Made by a program: the position numbers and the translations under genes. The notes below the pieces were generated by a model, which was not told where the DNA came from, did no database searches, and saw only the letters and a program-made list of their open reading frames with translations. Below are positions 17,442 to 25,800 of a DNA stretch of 64,000 bases, piece after piece. The stretch lies in NCBI RefSeq assembly GCF_900172215.1, contig NZ_FWFP01000004.1:1-64000 (forward strand), written 5' to 3'. The stretch is from Ruegeria meonggei. Lineage in GTDB: Bacteria > Pseudomonadota > Alphaproteobacteria > Rhodobacterales > Rhodobacteraceae. Each line of letters starts with the position of its first letter. Within the stretch, counting starts at the first letter, position 1.

Positions 17442-17894
17442 TCAATTTTCGTCGCGCTGACGGTCCATGATCTTGCGCAGCTCTTCCAGTTCCGGAAGCA
17501 GGTTCAGAACGCGATCGGCAGGAAACTCTGCGGCGACACGCTCCAGATCCGGTTTGACCGAGACAATCGCCTGTTCGCGAAAAGCACGCCCCGTGTCGCT
17601 GATCCAGACCCGCTTTGACCGCGCGTCTTCGATGTTGGGTCTCATTTCGACGTAACCAGCCTTGTCCAGTCCGGCCAGGGTGTGGGTCATGGTTGTTTTT
17701 GCGGTTTGAAAGGCGCGCGCCAGCTCTAGCGGCGTGCGCCCGTCCTGAACGCGGACAAGGTGATTGAGAACGCTAAAATGGGACACAAGAAACCCCGGGG
17801 GAAGCTGCGCCTGAAGCAAGGCGCGGCTGAGTTGCTCGATGATCCCAACCTCATTGAAAACTTGGAAAAAAAGAGCAACTTTGTTTTCAGGCAT
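17442..17894 (-). CDS. MarR-family transcriptional regulator
   Basis: A 150-residue winged-helix dimer-type regulator. The recognition region TPLELARAFQTAKTTMTHTLAGLDKAGYVEMRPNIEDARSKRV, read in two parts, shows the helix-turn-helix and the wing with the typical D-x-R-S-K-R. It is co-transcribed after the nitroreductase-like gene, overlapping it by 8 bases. Twin CGATATCG palindromes in front of that gene are the likely autoregulatory target. No conserved redox cysteine is seen, so a phenolic or quinone-like ligand is more likely than thiol sensing. Confidence 0.85.
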   Translation of the reverse strand: MPENKVALFFQVFNEVGIIEQLSRALLQAQLPPGFLVSHFSVLNHLVRVQDGRTPLELARAFQTAKTTMTHTLAGLDKAGYVEMRPNIEDARSKRVWISDTGRAFREQAIVSVKPDLERVAAEFPADRVLNLLPELEELRKIMDRQRDEN

Positions 17895-18996
17895 TTCTCA
17901 TCCGGTTCTCTATGGGCCAACGCGGCGTGCGTGGCGTTCGTGTGCCATACCCGACAAGGCCCAGCATTTGAACCGTCTCACCGTTTGGAGCAAATCGCGC
18001 ATGTATCTCGTCGTAGTATGACCTTACTTCCGGGTATTCTTGCAAGGCCTGACTGACCGGTCGCAAGGCCAGCCCTGCCCCGGTTGCGGCAAGGTTCAAA
18101 CGCAACCAGTTTCGCCCTGCCTCGATCTGGTCGAACCGGGTGTTGCCGGGTGTGACGATCAAGGCATAGGCGGGCGCTCCGCGAATGGCCTGTGCGGTGT
18201 CTTCAATCGGGGCGCGGGCATTGGGGTTGTTGATGTCCAGCGCCGCCTCACGTGTGACAAGGCCGAACAGGGCCAGCGATTCCACGAAAGATCCGCTGAC
18301 ATCAATCCCGTCCGGGTTGGCGTTAATCTCGGCCTTGCCGATGCGCAGCAGGTCGATGCTTTCTTTCCATGCAGCCGGGGTCTCCACCTCGGCCATCCAG
18401 GCGTCATGCGCGATCCGTCGGATGGCATCGCGGTTCTCGCCGTCCAGAAACAACCGGGCATGGGTCCGCAACGGAGTGGCCTCGGGTGCTGTGACCCTGC
18501 GATCTTCAAATGCTTCTTTATGCGACCGCCGCAACATCACTTGTGCAAAGAGCGGGTTGGGTGAGGCAGCTTGGGGCACAAATCTGCATTGCGCCACAGG
18601 ACCGTCGTCGCCGTGAGGGAACAGTTCGGTTTCCACACCAATCCCTTCTTCGGCAGCTGCCATCTCCATCAGTTGCAGGAAACAACCCATTCCAATGGTC
18701 AATTGCCGGTCAAACGGGTCAGTCACCGGCAAGTTGCGGCTCTTGTCGCGGTAGATCGCTAGGCCATCATCGGCGATCAGACCTGCCTGCCATGGCTGGC
18801 GATTGTGCGGATTGGGTGCCAGCAGGGCGTAGGACAAAGCCCGCATCCGCGGATCGTCATAGGTGCCGGCCTTGGCCCAGGGCTCCAGCGCTTTGGTTGG
18901 GGTTCGCGTGGCGAGAAAGCCACCATAAGGCACCGCGGCGGCCAAAATGGCGCCGCCTCCGATCAGGGCAAGTGATTTGCGGCGGGACAGGGGCAT
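17887..18996 (-). CDS. Exported nitroreductase-like protein with twin-arginine-type leader
   Basis: A 369-residue protein. The leader MPLSRRKSLALIGGGAILAAA has a twin arginine followed by a hydrophobic stretch, which suggests Tat export. The remainder resembles the nitroreductase fold (LAPNPHNRQPWQAGL near residue 60, GRNWLRLNLAATGAGLALRPVSQALQ late). Nitroreductases are usually near 200 residues, so this belongs to the longer periplasmic group. The start at 18996 lies 8 bases after AGGAG; 40 further upstream codons fall in the operator. It may reduce quinones or nitro compounds; flavin binding is inferred. Confidence 0.75.
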   Translation of the reverse strand: MPLSRRKSLALIGGGAILAAAVPYGGFLATRTPTKALEPWAKAGTYDDPRMRALSYALLAPNPHNRQPWQAGLIADDGLAIYRDKSRNLPVTDPFDRQLTIGMGCFLQLMEMAAAEEGIGVETELFPHGDDGPVAQCRFVPQAASPNPLFAQVMLRRSHKEAFEDRRVTAPEATPLRTHARLFLDGENRDAIRRIAHDAWMAEVETPAAWKESIDLLRIGKAEINANPDGIDVSGSFVESLALFGLVTREAALDINNPNARAPIEDTAQAIRGAPAYALIVTPGNTRFDQIEAGRNWLRLNLAATGAGLALRPVSQALQEYPEVRSYYDEIHARFAPNGETVQMLGLVGYGTRTPRTPRWPIENRMRNA

Positions 18997-19015
18997 GGTT
19001 GATCTCCTCATAAAG

Positions 19016-19046
19016 TACGATATCGTATCAATATAATGCGATATCG
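19016..19046. promoter_or_regulatory. Twin CGATATCG operators
   Basis: TACGATATCGTA (19016-19027) is a perfect 12-base palindrome. Its core CGATATCG recurs at 19039-19046, 21 bases (two helical turns) away. Both lie 20-50 bases before the nitroreductase-like start and opposite the flavoprotein gene at 19137. This is the usual arrangement of a MarR-type operator. Confidence 0.6.
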
Positions 19047-19136
19047 AACTAAACAAGAGGGGATGTTGCAAGGCTTTGACAAGTGAACGTACAGCTAAGG
19101 TTTTAACATGAGCCAAGATATGGCAGGCAGGAAACC

Positions 19137-19730
19137 ATGAAATGTTTGGTTGTGATCTCTCACCCGCTGCACGGCAGCCTGTGTCGGCATCTGTCTGAAA
19201 AGGTTGTGGAACAACTGATCCAATCCGGTCATTCTGTGGTTATAGAAGACCTCTATGATCAGGAGTTTGACCCCGCGCTGTCTACTGAGGAACGTGGGTC
19301 GTTCTATGATGTCTATGACGCCTCAAGGGTGGCTGAACAAGTGAAACACCTGCAAGAGGCCGAGGCTCTGGTGCTTGTGTTTCCCACTTGGTGGTTTGGG
19401 TTTCCTGCTATCCTGAAGGGCTGGTTCGACCGGGTCTGGGGCCCGGGCATCGCGTTTGACCACTCAAGTGACTTGGGGTCGATTACGCCCCGGCTGAACG
19501 CTTTGCGGCACGTGCTGGCGGTCACGACTCTCGGCTCGCCCTGGTGGGTGGACCGGCTGGTCATGCGCCAGCCAGTTAAACGGGTTTTAAAACTAGCTTT
19601 GCTTGGTGGATGTGCCAGGCGTAGCAAGTTGGAGTTTCTATCGCTTTACAACTGCGAAAAGCTGACGGAAGGGGATGTGCAGGGGTTTGGCAAAAAGGTG
19701 ACTCAAACCATTGATCGCTGGCCGGTTTAA
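19137..19730 (+). CDS. NAD(P)H:quinone-reductase-like flavoprotein (flavodoxin-2 fold)
   Basis: A 197-residue cytosolic protein of the NQO1/MdaB/KefF group. The start KCLVVISHPLHGSLCRHL carries the FMN/FAD phosphate loop. FPTWWFGFPAILKGWFDRVWGPGIAF is the conserved central motif of the family, and the typical TTLGSPWW follows. It does two-electron reduction of quinones with NAD(P)H. It is divergent from the nitroreductase-like/MarR pair with the twin operators between, so the three probably form one redox-stress or quinone-response unit. Confidence 0.85.
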   Translation: MKCLVVISHPLHGSLCRHLSEKVVEQLIQSGHSVVIEDLYDQEFDPALSTEERGSFYDVYDASRVAEQVKHLQEAEALVLVFPTWWFGFPAILKGWFDRVWGPGIAFDHSSDLGSITPRLNALRHVLAVTTLGSPWWVDRLVMRQPVKRVLKLALLGGCARRSKLEFLSLYNCEKLTEGDVQGFGKKVTQTIDRWPV

Positions 19731-19807
19731 CGGACCGCTTCCCTTCACACAAAATCACAGCCTGCGGCGCATTGAATGTTGGCTTTTGGTATGTAGATAG
19801 TCCAAAT

Positions 19808-19826
19808 ATCGGATTTACTTACCGAT
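19808..19826. promoter_or_regulatory. LysR-type dyad upstream of PcaQ-like gene
   Basis: ATCGG (19808-19812), nine bases, CCGAT (19822-19826) form a short inverted repeat 13 bases before the ATG. Size and spacing resemble a LysR autoregulatory site. The arms are short, so chance is possible. Confidence 0.35.
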
Positions 19827-19838
19827 TAGGGAAAGAAA

Positions 19839-20774
19839 ATGATCGATCGCCGCATCAAATTCCGGCACATTCAATGCTTTGTCGAGATCTACCGGGAAAA
19901 GAGCCTTAAACTGGCGGCGGAAAAGTTGTTCCTGACCCAACCGGCGATTTCCAAAACACTGAAAGAGTTGGAAGACATCCTTGGAACGACCCTGTTGATC
20001 CGAAACCGCGGGGGTGTTGCGCTGACCCGGCAGGGCGAGGTGTTCCTGCATTTTGCTGAAATGTCTCTGGCTGCGCTGCAACAAGGCTTGTCAGGTGTTG
20101 AGCACATTGACGCCAGGGGGCGGACAAAGCTGTCGGTTGGTGCCTTGCCATCTGTGGCCGCGCGACTGATGCCAACGGTTGCGACCGAGTTTTCCGAGCT
20201 GGCGAGCACCACAAGTCTGCGCATCATCGACGGCCCGCACGGGTATCTGATGGAGCGGCTGCGGATAGGTGAGCTGGACCTCGTCATCGGCCGCTTGGGG
20301 CATCCGGATACGATGCAAGGCGTCACCTTTACCCAGCTTTACGAAGAACGCGTGGAATTTGTTGTGCGAGCAGGCCATCCGTTGCTGGACGGGCCTGACC
20401 TGAAGCGCATAGCGGACTGGCCGGTGATCTATCCGCCTGAAGGCTCCGCAATCCGCCCGCTGGTGGACAGACTTCTGATTGCACATGGGGTTGGCGACCT
20501 GGAAAATCAGCTGGAAAGCGTTTCTGGGGCGTTCGGGCGCGTGTTCACACGCCGGTCGGACGCGATCTGGATCATATCAGCGGGCGTGGTCGCCAATGAG
20601 ATCGCGGACGGGCATCTGGTTGCTTTGCCCTTTGACACTACGATCACCCGGGGACCTGTCGGGCTGATGCATCGCCCGGACGACGTGCTATCACCCCAGG
20701 CACGTGTGTTTAGTCTGGCCGTCAACAATGCCATCAAGACGTTGGGGCTGATCCCCGTCGAAGAACATTTCTGA
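19839..20774 (+). CDS. LysR-family regulator, PcaQ-like
   Basis: A 311-residue LysR protein. The winged helix-turn-helix (about 8-66) reads IDRRIKFRHIQCFVEIYREK and AAEKLFLTQPAISKTLKELE, very close to remembered PcaQ N-termini. The effector domain covers about 95-300. PcaQ normally activates protocatechuate (pca) genes, but none are in the window: the next genes are an aminotransferase and an ectoine-hydrolase-like protein on the same strand. It is therefore either a relocated pathway regulator or, more likely, a PcaQ-like paralogue serving the downstream pair. I leave the symbol blank for that reason. Confidence 0.83.
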   Translation: MIDRRIKFRHIQCFVEIYREKSLKLAAEKLFLTQPAISKTLKELEDILGTTLLIRNRGGVALTRQGEVFLHFAEMSLAALQQGLSGVEHIDARGRTKLSVGALPSVAARLMPTVATEFSELASTTSLRIIDGPHGYLMERLRIGELDLVIGRLGHPDTMQGVTFTQLYEERVEFVVRAGHPLLDGPDLKRIADWPVIYPPEGSAIRPLVDRLLIAHGVGDLENQLESVSGAFGRVFTRRSDAIWIISAGVVANEIADGHLVALPFDTTITRGPVGLMHRPDDVLSPQARVFSLAVNNAIKTLGLIPVEEHF

Positions 20775-20974
20775 GTACCAGAAGATTCCCATTGATTTTT
20801 TGCCAGGCGATGTGCTCAATCAATTCTACGAAACCCGACAATAAAGGCATTGCGCGCTGCTGTCTGGGTGAGCGGAGCCACTCTGCTCAAACGAGGACCA
20901 GAAGTCCTCAAGCGTGCACCCGGCTCCCTTCAAGTACCAACAGGCGGCGCGCCGCCAGAACCAAAGGGTTTGCC
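20775..20974 (+). promoter_or_regulatory. Long leader of aminotransferase gene with several inverted repeats
   Basis: The 200-base gap holds ATTGATT (20791-20797) with AATCAAT (20818-20824), a LysR-like long dyad; a GAGGAC/GTCCTC hairpin (20893-20909); GGAGCC near 20875 with GGCTCC near 20922; and the perfect GC palindrome GGCGGCGCGCCGCC (20943-20956), 18 bases before the ATG. The last could hide or pause translation initiation. I could not match it to a known riboswitch. Confidence 0.4.
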
Positions 20975-22348
20975 ATGCTGCACAATGATCAACTTGAAAA
21001 TTGGGACCGTGAGAATTTCTTTCATCCCTCAACCCACTTGGCCGATTTCGCACGTGGGGACCTGCCGCACCGGGTCGTGACCGGCGGCAAGGGCTGCCAC
21101 ATCGAAGATCGGGACGGCAACCGCCTGCTGGATGCCTTTGCCGGGCTGTACTGTGTCAACGTCGGGTACGGACGTCCCGAAATTGCCGATGCCATCGCGG
21201 ATCAAGCCAAGGAGCTGGCGTATTACCATTCTTATGTCGGTCACGGGACAGAAGCCTCGATCACCTTGGCCAAAATGGTGCTGGACCGCGCACCCGCCCA
21301 TATGTCCAAAGTGTATTTCGGCCTGTCTGGATCGGATGCCAATGAAACCAACATCAAACTGATCTGGTATTACAACAACATCCTGGGCCGACCTGAGAAG
21401 AAGAAGATTATCTCGCGCTGGCGCGGCTATCACGGATCTGGCCTGATGACGGGCTCGTTGACCGGTCTGGAGTTGTTTCACAATAAGTTCGATCTGCCGC
21501 TGCAACCAGTCCTGCATACCGACGCGCCCTATTTCTTTCGCCGCGCGGACCGCAGCCAAACCGAGGCGCAATTCGTGACACGCTGCGTTGATAACCTTGA
21601 GGCGCTCATCGCGCGCGAGGGCGCTGACACCATCGCTGCTTTCATCGGTGAGCCGGTGCTTGGAACGGGTGGAATTGTGCCGCCGCCTGACGGGTACTGG
21701 CCAGCTATTCAGGCTGTCCTGGACAAGTACGACATTCTGTTGGTGGCTGATGAAGTGGTCACAGGGTTTGGCCGCCTTGGTACCATGTTCGGGTCTGAAC
21801 ATTATGGCATGCGCCCCGATCTGATCACCATCGCCAAGGGTTTGACGTCCGCCTACGCGCCGCTCTCAGGGTCGATTGTGTCCGACAAGATGTGGTCGGT
21901 TCTCGAGCGCGGCGCAGATGAAAATGGCCCCATCGGTCACGGTTGGACCTATTCCGCCCACCCGATCGGGGCTGCGGCAGGTGTGGCGAACTTGCAGTTG
22001 ATTGACAGTCTGGGACTGGTTGAAAATGCGGGAACCATCGGCGCCTATCTCAATACCACCATGGCAGGGGCCCTTGGGTCACACCCCAACGTCGGCGACG
22101 TGCGCGGAGAAGGCATGCTGTGCGCGGTCGAGTTTGTGGCCGAAAAGGATAGCCGCACTTTCTTTGATGCCAGTGCCAAGATCGGGCCCAAGATTGCGGC
22201 CAAACTGCTAGAGCAGGACAATGTGATCGCTCGCGCTATGCCGCAGGGTGATATTCTTGGTTTTGCCCCGCCTTTCTGCCTGACGCGGGCAGAGGCTGAT
22301 CAGGTGGTCGCTGCTACGGTACGTGCGGTCACATCCGTGTTGTCCTAA
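20975..22348 (+). CDS. Class III (omega) aminotransferase, DoeD/Atf-like
   Basis: A 457-residue PLP-dependent aminotransferase. Visible signatures are LLDAFAGLYCVNVGYGRPEI, the cofactor-binding SGSDANETNIKL, ADEVVTGFGRLGTMFG and TIAKGLTSAYAPLSG with the Schiff-base lysine. The start at 20975 (MLHNDQLENWD) matches family N-termini; 61 upstream in-frame codons are not protein-like. Class III enzymes act on terminal amines. Its adjacency to an ectoine-hydrolase-like gene, 19 bases downstream, suggests a 2,4-diaminobutyrate-type substrate. Beta-alanine/pyruvate or putrescine specificity remains possible. Confidence 0.85.
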   Translation: MLHNDQLENWDRENFFHPSTHLADFARGDLPHRVVTGGKGCHIEDRDGNRLLDAFAGLYCVNVGYGRPEIADAIADQAKELAYYHSYVGHGTEASITLAKMVLDRAPAHMSKVYFGLSGSDANETNIKLIWYYNNILGRPEKKKIISRWRGYHGSGLMTGSLTGLELFHNKFDLPLQPVLHTDAPYFFRRADRSQTEAQFVTRCVDNLEALIAREGADTIAAFIGEPVLGTGGIVPPPDGYWPAIQAVLDKYDILLVADEVVTGFGRLGTMFGSEHYGMRPDLITIAKGLTSAYAPLSGSIVSDKMWSVLERGADENGPIGHGWTYSAHPIGAAAGVANLQLIDSLGLVENAGTIGAYLNTTMAGALGSHPNVGDVRGEGMLCAVEFVAEKDSRTFFDASAKIGPKIAAKLLEQDNVIARAMPQGDILGFAPPFCLTRAEADQVVAATVRAVTSVLS

Positions 22349-22367
22349 CGCCGGGAGGTACCATGCC

Positions 22368-23552
22368 ATGACTCCGTCAAACGCCCCTTTCAGCCGTGCT
22401 GAATACGATCGCCGTTTAAGCAAAACTCGTGCCGCCATGGCCGCTGCTGGCCTTGATGCGCTGTTTGTAACCGATCCGTCAAACCAGGCCTGGCTGACAG
22501 GTTATGACGGCTGGTCCTTCTATGTGCATCAGGGGGTGATTGTCACCCCGGAGGGTGAGCCGATCTGGTGGGGCCGGTACATGGACATGCTGGGCGGTCG
22601 CCGCACCTGTTGGATGGACCAGTCCAACATTCTGGGTTACGGCGACCATTATGTGCAATCCACAGTCGTACATCCGATGCAGGACCTGGCACAGCACCTG
22701 CTTGCGCGTGGTTTCGGAAACAGGCGCATCGGCGTTGAAATGGAGAACTACTACTACTCTGCCAAAGCGCATGCCGTTCTGAGCGCGGAACTGCCGGATG
22801 CTGAGCTGATCGACGCGTCGGCGCTGGTAAACTGGCAGCGGCTGATCAAGTCGGACGAGGAATTGGGATTCATTCGCAAGGCCGCACGCATTTCGGACCA
22901 GGTCATGCGCACCGCCCTGGAAAGGGCCGAGCCCGGTTTGCGCAAGAACGATCTGGTTGCGGACATCATGCATGCGGGCATCACCGGTGTAGGCGACGAC
23001 TGGGGAGATTACCCAGCTATTGTGCCCCTGACCCCCTCGGGACTGGATGCGACGGCTGCACATCTGACCTGGGATGGAGCGCCCATGCGTGATGATGAAG
23101 CCACGTTCTTTGAACTGTCCGGCTGCTATCGCCGTTACCACGCGCCCCTGTGTCGGACGGTGTTTTTGGGAAGGCCCTCGGATGACATGCGCCGCGCGGA
23201 AGAAGCCCAGTTGGAAGGCATCGCCGTGGGGCTTGAGGCCGCCCGCGCGGGCAACCGTACTTGCGACATTGCCAATGCCTTCATGGGTGTCCTTGGCAAA
23301 TACGGCATCGAACGCTCGGGTCGGATGGGTTATCCGATTGGTCTCAGCTATCCACCGGATTGGGGCGAGCGTACAGCCTCAATCCGAAGTGAGGACGAAA
23401 CGGTGCTGGAGCCGGGCATGGTGTTTCACTTCATGCCGGCCTTGTGGATGGACACTTGGGGGCTTGAGACCACTGAAACCATCCTGATCCGCGACGAGGG
23501 CACCGCCGAGCCATTATGTGAGTTCGACAGGAAGCTGTTCGTCAAAGCCTGA
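22368..23552 (+). CDS. Ectoine-hydrolase-like protein (M24 family, EutD/DoeA type)
   Basis: A 394-residue pita-bread-fold protein, the size of DoeA/EutD. Recognisable segments are DPSNQAWLTGYDGWSFYVHQ, GYGDHYVQSTVVHPM, GVEMENYYYSAKA, LTPSGLDATAAHLTWD and YPIGLSYPPDWGERT, all of which I recall as typical of ectoine hydrolases rather than Xaa-Pro peptidases. The enzyme opens the ectoine ring to N-acetyl-diaminobutyrate. GGGAGG precedes the ATG. The rest of the degradation pathway (DoeB/EutE, DoeC, usual AsnC) is not adjacent. Substrate assignment is by resemblance, not proven. Confidence 0.82.
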   Translation: MTPSNAPFSRAEYDRRLSKTRAAMAAAGLDALFVTDPSNQAWLTGYDGWSFYVHQGVIVTPEGEPIWWGRYMDMLGGRRTCWMDQSNILGYGDHYVQSTVVHPMQDLAQHLLARGFGNRRIGVEMENYYYSAKAHAVLSAELPDAELIDASALVNWQRLIKSDEELGFIRKAARISDQVMRTALERAEPGLRKNDLVADIMHAGITGVGDDWGDYPAIVPLTPSGLDATAAHLTWDGAPMRDDEATFFELSGCYRRYHAPLCRTVFLGRPSDDMRRAEEAQLEGIAVGLEAARAGNRTCDIANAFMGVLGKYGIERSGRMGYPIGLSYPPDWGERTASIRSEDETVLEPGMVFHFMPALWMDTWGLETTETILIRDEGTAEPLCEFDRKLFVKA

Positions 23553-23583
23553 TGCTGGAATGATGACCCCGTTCAAGAGGATA

Positions 23584-23608
23584 GTCCGCAGCGCGTGCGC
23601 CTGCGGAC
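23584..23608. terminator. Terminator-like hairpin between convergent genes
   Basis: GTCCGCAG (23584-23591) and CTGCGGAC (23601-23608) form an 8-base stem with a 9-base GC-rich loop. It lies between the M24 gene and the convergent helicase gene and can serve both directions. Confidence 0.65.
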
Positions 23609-23622
23609 CCAACCCTTAACCA

Positions 23623-25602
23623 TTACCGCCGTTTAGGCACTGCGTTCCCGCCCTTAGAGGCTTTTGCCTCTGCCCGGGCCCGGTTCTTCTTGCTGCTGGC
23701 CTTGCCTTTGGGCGGTAGGGGGCCTTTGGGTGCGCTGTTGCGGGGTTTGGACTGGGTTTCCTTGCCCGATTTGGCCTCGGGCTTAGGTTTGCCCTTGGGG
23801 CTTGCCACAGCAGGTTTGCGGGCTTTCAGCGGTGCGCCTACAACCTTGTCCGTTTCTTCTGCCCTGGGCTTTCGATCCACCAGTTTCCGGGGCTTGCGGT
23901 CCTCGGGTTTTGGCTTGCGGCGGCGCGGGTCTGCGGCGTCGTTCCAATCAACCGGCTTGGTGTCCCCTTTACGAGGGCGTGGCTTGCCACCGGGCGCGCG
24001 ATCAAATTTAGGGCGCTGATAAGCAGGCAGGTCGGGCGCTTTGTCCAGGCGCACGATGTCCTTTGATCCTTCGATCTTCATGGCGGGTCCAATGGCCGCC
24101 AGAAAACCGTCCACGCTGGACTTACGGATCTCGATGTAAGACAAATCATCCGCCAGACGGATCGCGCCGATATCGTCTTTGGTGATGTTGCCAGCTTTGC
24201 ACACCATCGGCAGCAAATGACGAGGTGAGGCGTTTTGATTGCGCCCCTCTGACAGGGAAAACCAAACGCTTGGGCCAAACTCTGCTCTTGGTTTGGGTTT
24301 CTCAACGCTGACCGTGCCCAACTCCTCGGGTGCGGAATGGCGGTTTTTGTATTGGCGCAAATAGGCGGCGGCGATCTGTTCCGGCGCGAACTTCTCAACC
24401 AGTCTATCAACCGTTGCACGTTCGCTTTCGGTGATGTCGGCCTGCCAGTCATCCTCTGCCAGCATACGTACCTGATCGCGCTCGTTTACCTCGTCAGCCG
24501 ACGGTGCTGATCCCCAATCGGCGCTCAGCTTGGCGAATTTCAGGATGCGCTCGGCCTTTTTCCGAGACGAGGGCACAACAACCAATGCGCTGACGCCCTT
24601 GCGCCCTGCGCGGCCTGTCCGGCCTGACCGGTGCAAAAGGGTTTCGTGACTGTTGGGCAGTTCGGCATGCACCACCAGATCGAGATTGGGCAGGTCGATC
24701 CCGCGCGCGGCTACATCTGTCGCCACACAGACGCGTGCGCGCCCGTCACGCATAGCCTGCAGCGCATTAGAGCGTTCGCTTTGAGTCAACTCGCCAGACA
24801 AGGCCACAACTGAAAAGCCGCGGTTCGACAGGCGTGCTGTCAGGCGGGACACCATCGCGCGGGTGTTGCAGAACACAATCGCGTTGGGGGCTTCGTAATA
24901 GCGCAGCACATTGATGATAGCATTTTCACCGTCGCGCGCGGACACCATCATGGCACGATAGTCGATATCGGCGTGCTGCGTCTGTTCGCCCACTGTCGAA
25001 ACCCGCTCGGCATCGCGCTGATAACTTTTGGCGAGTTTGGCGATGGCGCTGGGGACCGTGGCGGAGAACATCAGCGTCTGACGATCCGTCGGTGTTTCAT
25101 CCAGTATGAATTCAAGGTCTTCGCGAAAACCCAGATCCAGCATCTCATCGGCTTCGTCCAGAACCACAGCGCGCACCTGGGTCAAATCGATGGAGCCGCG
25201 CATGATGTGGTCACGCAACCGGCCCGGAGTGGCAACAACCACATGCGACCCGCGTGCCAATGCGCGGCGTTCGTCGCGCATATCCATGCCGCCCACGCAA
25301 GAGGCAAGAAATGCGCCCGCATCGGAATACAGCCAGCTCAGCTCGCGTTTCACCTGCAGGGCCAGTTCTCGTGTTGGCGCGATGACCAACGCTAGTGGCG
25401 CGCCAGATGCCCCGAACGTATCACCCTCACCCAGCAATGTTGGGGCAATGGCCAACCCAAACCCGATGGTTTTCCCCGACCCGGTCTGCGCCGATACCAA
25501 CAGGTCCCGGCCGTCCAGCTCGGATTGGGTGACCGCTTGCTGAACAGGGGTCAAAACATCATAGCCCTTGCGGGCAAGCGCATCTGCGATGGTTTTTTTC
25601 AC
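23623..25602 (-). CDS. DEAD-box ATP-dependent RNA helicase (DeaD/DbpA-like)
   Basis: A 659-residue helicase from the proposed GTG start at 25602 (VKKTIADALARKGYDVLTPVQ). The Q motif, SAQTGSGKT (motif I), PTRELALQ, VLDEADEMLD (DEAD), FSATVP and HRSGRTGRAGRKG are all present. A DbpA-like RNA-binding domain follows (about residues 455-535), then a long lysine/arginine/proline-rich disordered tail that is typical of RNA contact. The open frame extends 49 codons further but has no ATG, only a TTG at 25749, so the start is uncertain. It probably unwinds rRNA or mRNA structure. No operon partner is visible. Confidence 0.88.
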   Translation of the reverse strand: MKKTIADALARKGYDVLTPVQQAVTQSELDGRDLLVSAQTGSGKTIGFGLAIAPTLLGEGDTFGASGAPLALVIAPTRELALQVKRELSWLYSDAGAFLASCVGGMDMRDERRALARGSHVVVATPGRLRDHIMRGSIDLTQVRAVVLDEADEMLDLGFREDLEFILDETPTDRQTLMFSATVPSAIAKLAKSYQRDAERVSTVGEQTQHADIDYRAMMVSARDGENAIINVLRYYEAPNAIVFCNTRAMVSRLTARLSNRGFSVVALSGELTQSERSNALQAMRDGRARVCVATDVAARGIDLPNLDLVVHAELPNSHETLLHRSGRTGRAGRKGVSALVVVPSSRKKAERILKFAKLSADWGSAPSADEVNERDQVRMLAEDDWQADITESERATVDRLVEKFAPEQIAAAYLRQYKNRHSAPEELGTVSVEKPKPRAEFGPSVWFSLSEGRNQNASPRHLLPMVCKAGNITKDDIGAIRLADDLSYIEIRKSSVDGFLAAIGPAMKIEGSKDIVRLDKAPDLPAYQRPKFDRAPGGKPRPRKGDTKPVDWNDAADPRRRKPKPEDRKPRKLVDRKPRAEETDKVVGAPLKARKPAVASPKGKPKPEAKSGKETQSKPRNSAPKGPLPPKGKASSKKNRARAEAKASKGGNAVPKRR

Positions 25603-25800
25603 GGCGGAGGTTCTTTGTATAGGGCAGGTGGCGCGGCCAAGCAGGCTTGCAATCGTCGCATCATCCAAGGTTAAAGAAGGCCCCTTAACGGGTAGCACGT
25701 GGTTTGTATAGACGTAGTTTGATATTGTTGTTGGCAACGGCAGGGTCAAATTTTGCCAGAAGTTTGCAATGAATGGAAAGATTTTACGGGCCTGATCAGA

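Noticed and set aside
20860..20960. Glycine or other known riboswitch in the aminotransferase leader.
   Set aside because: None of the conserved core motifs I know could be found; only generic inverted repeats remain.
25603..25749. Upstream extension of the DEAD-box helicase by 49 codons from a TTG.
   Set aside because: No ribosome site, no ATG and no helicase family similarity in the extension; the GTG at 25602 gives the expected N-terminus.
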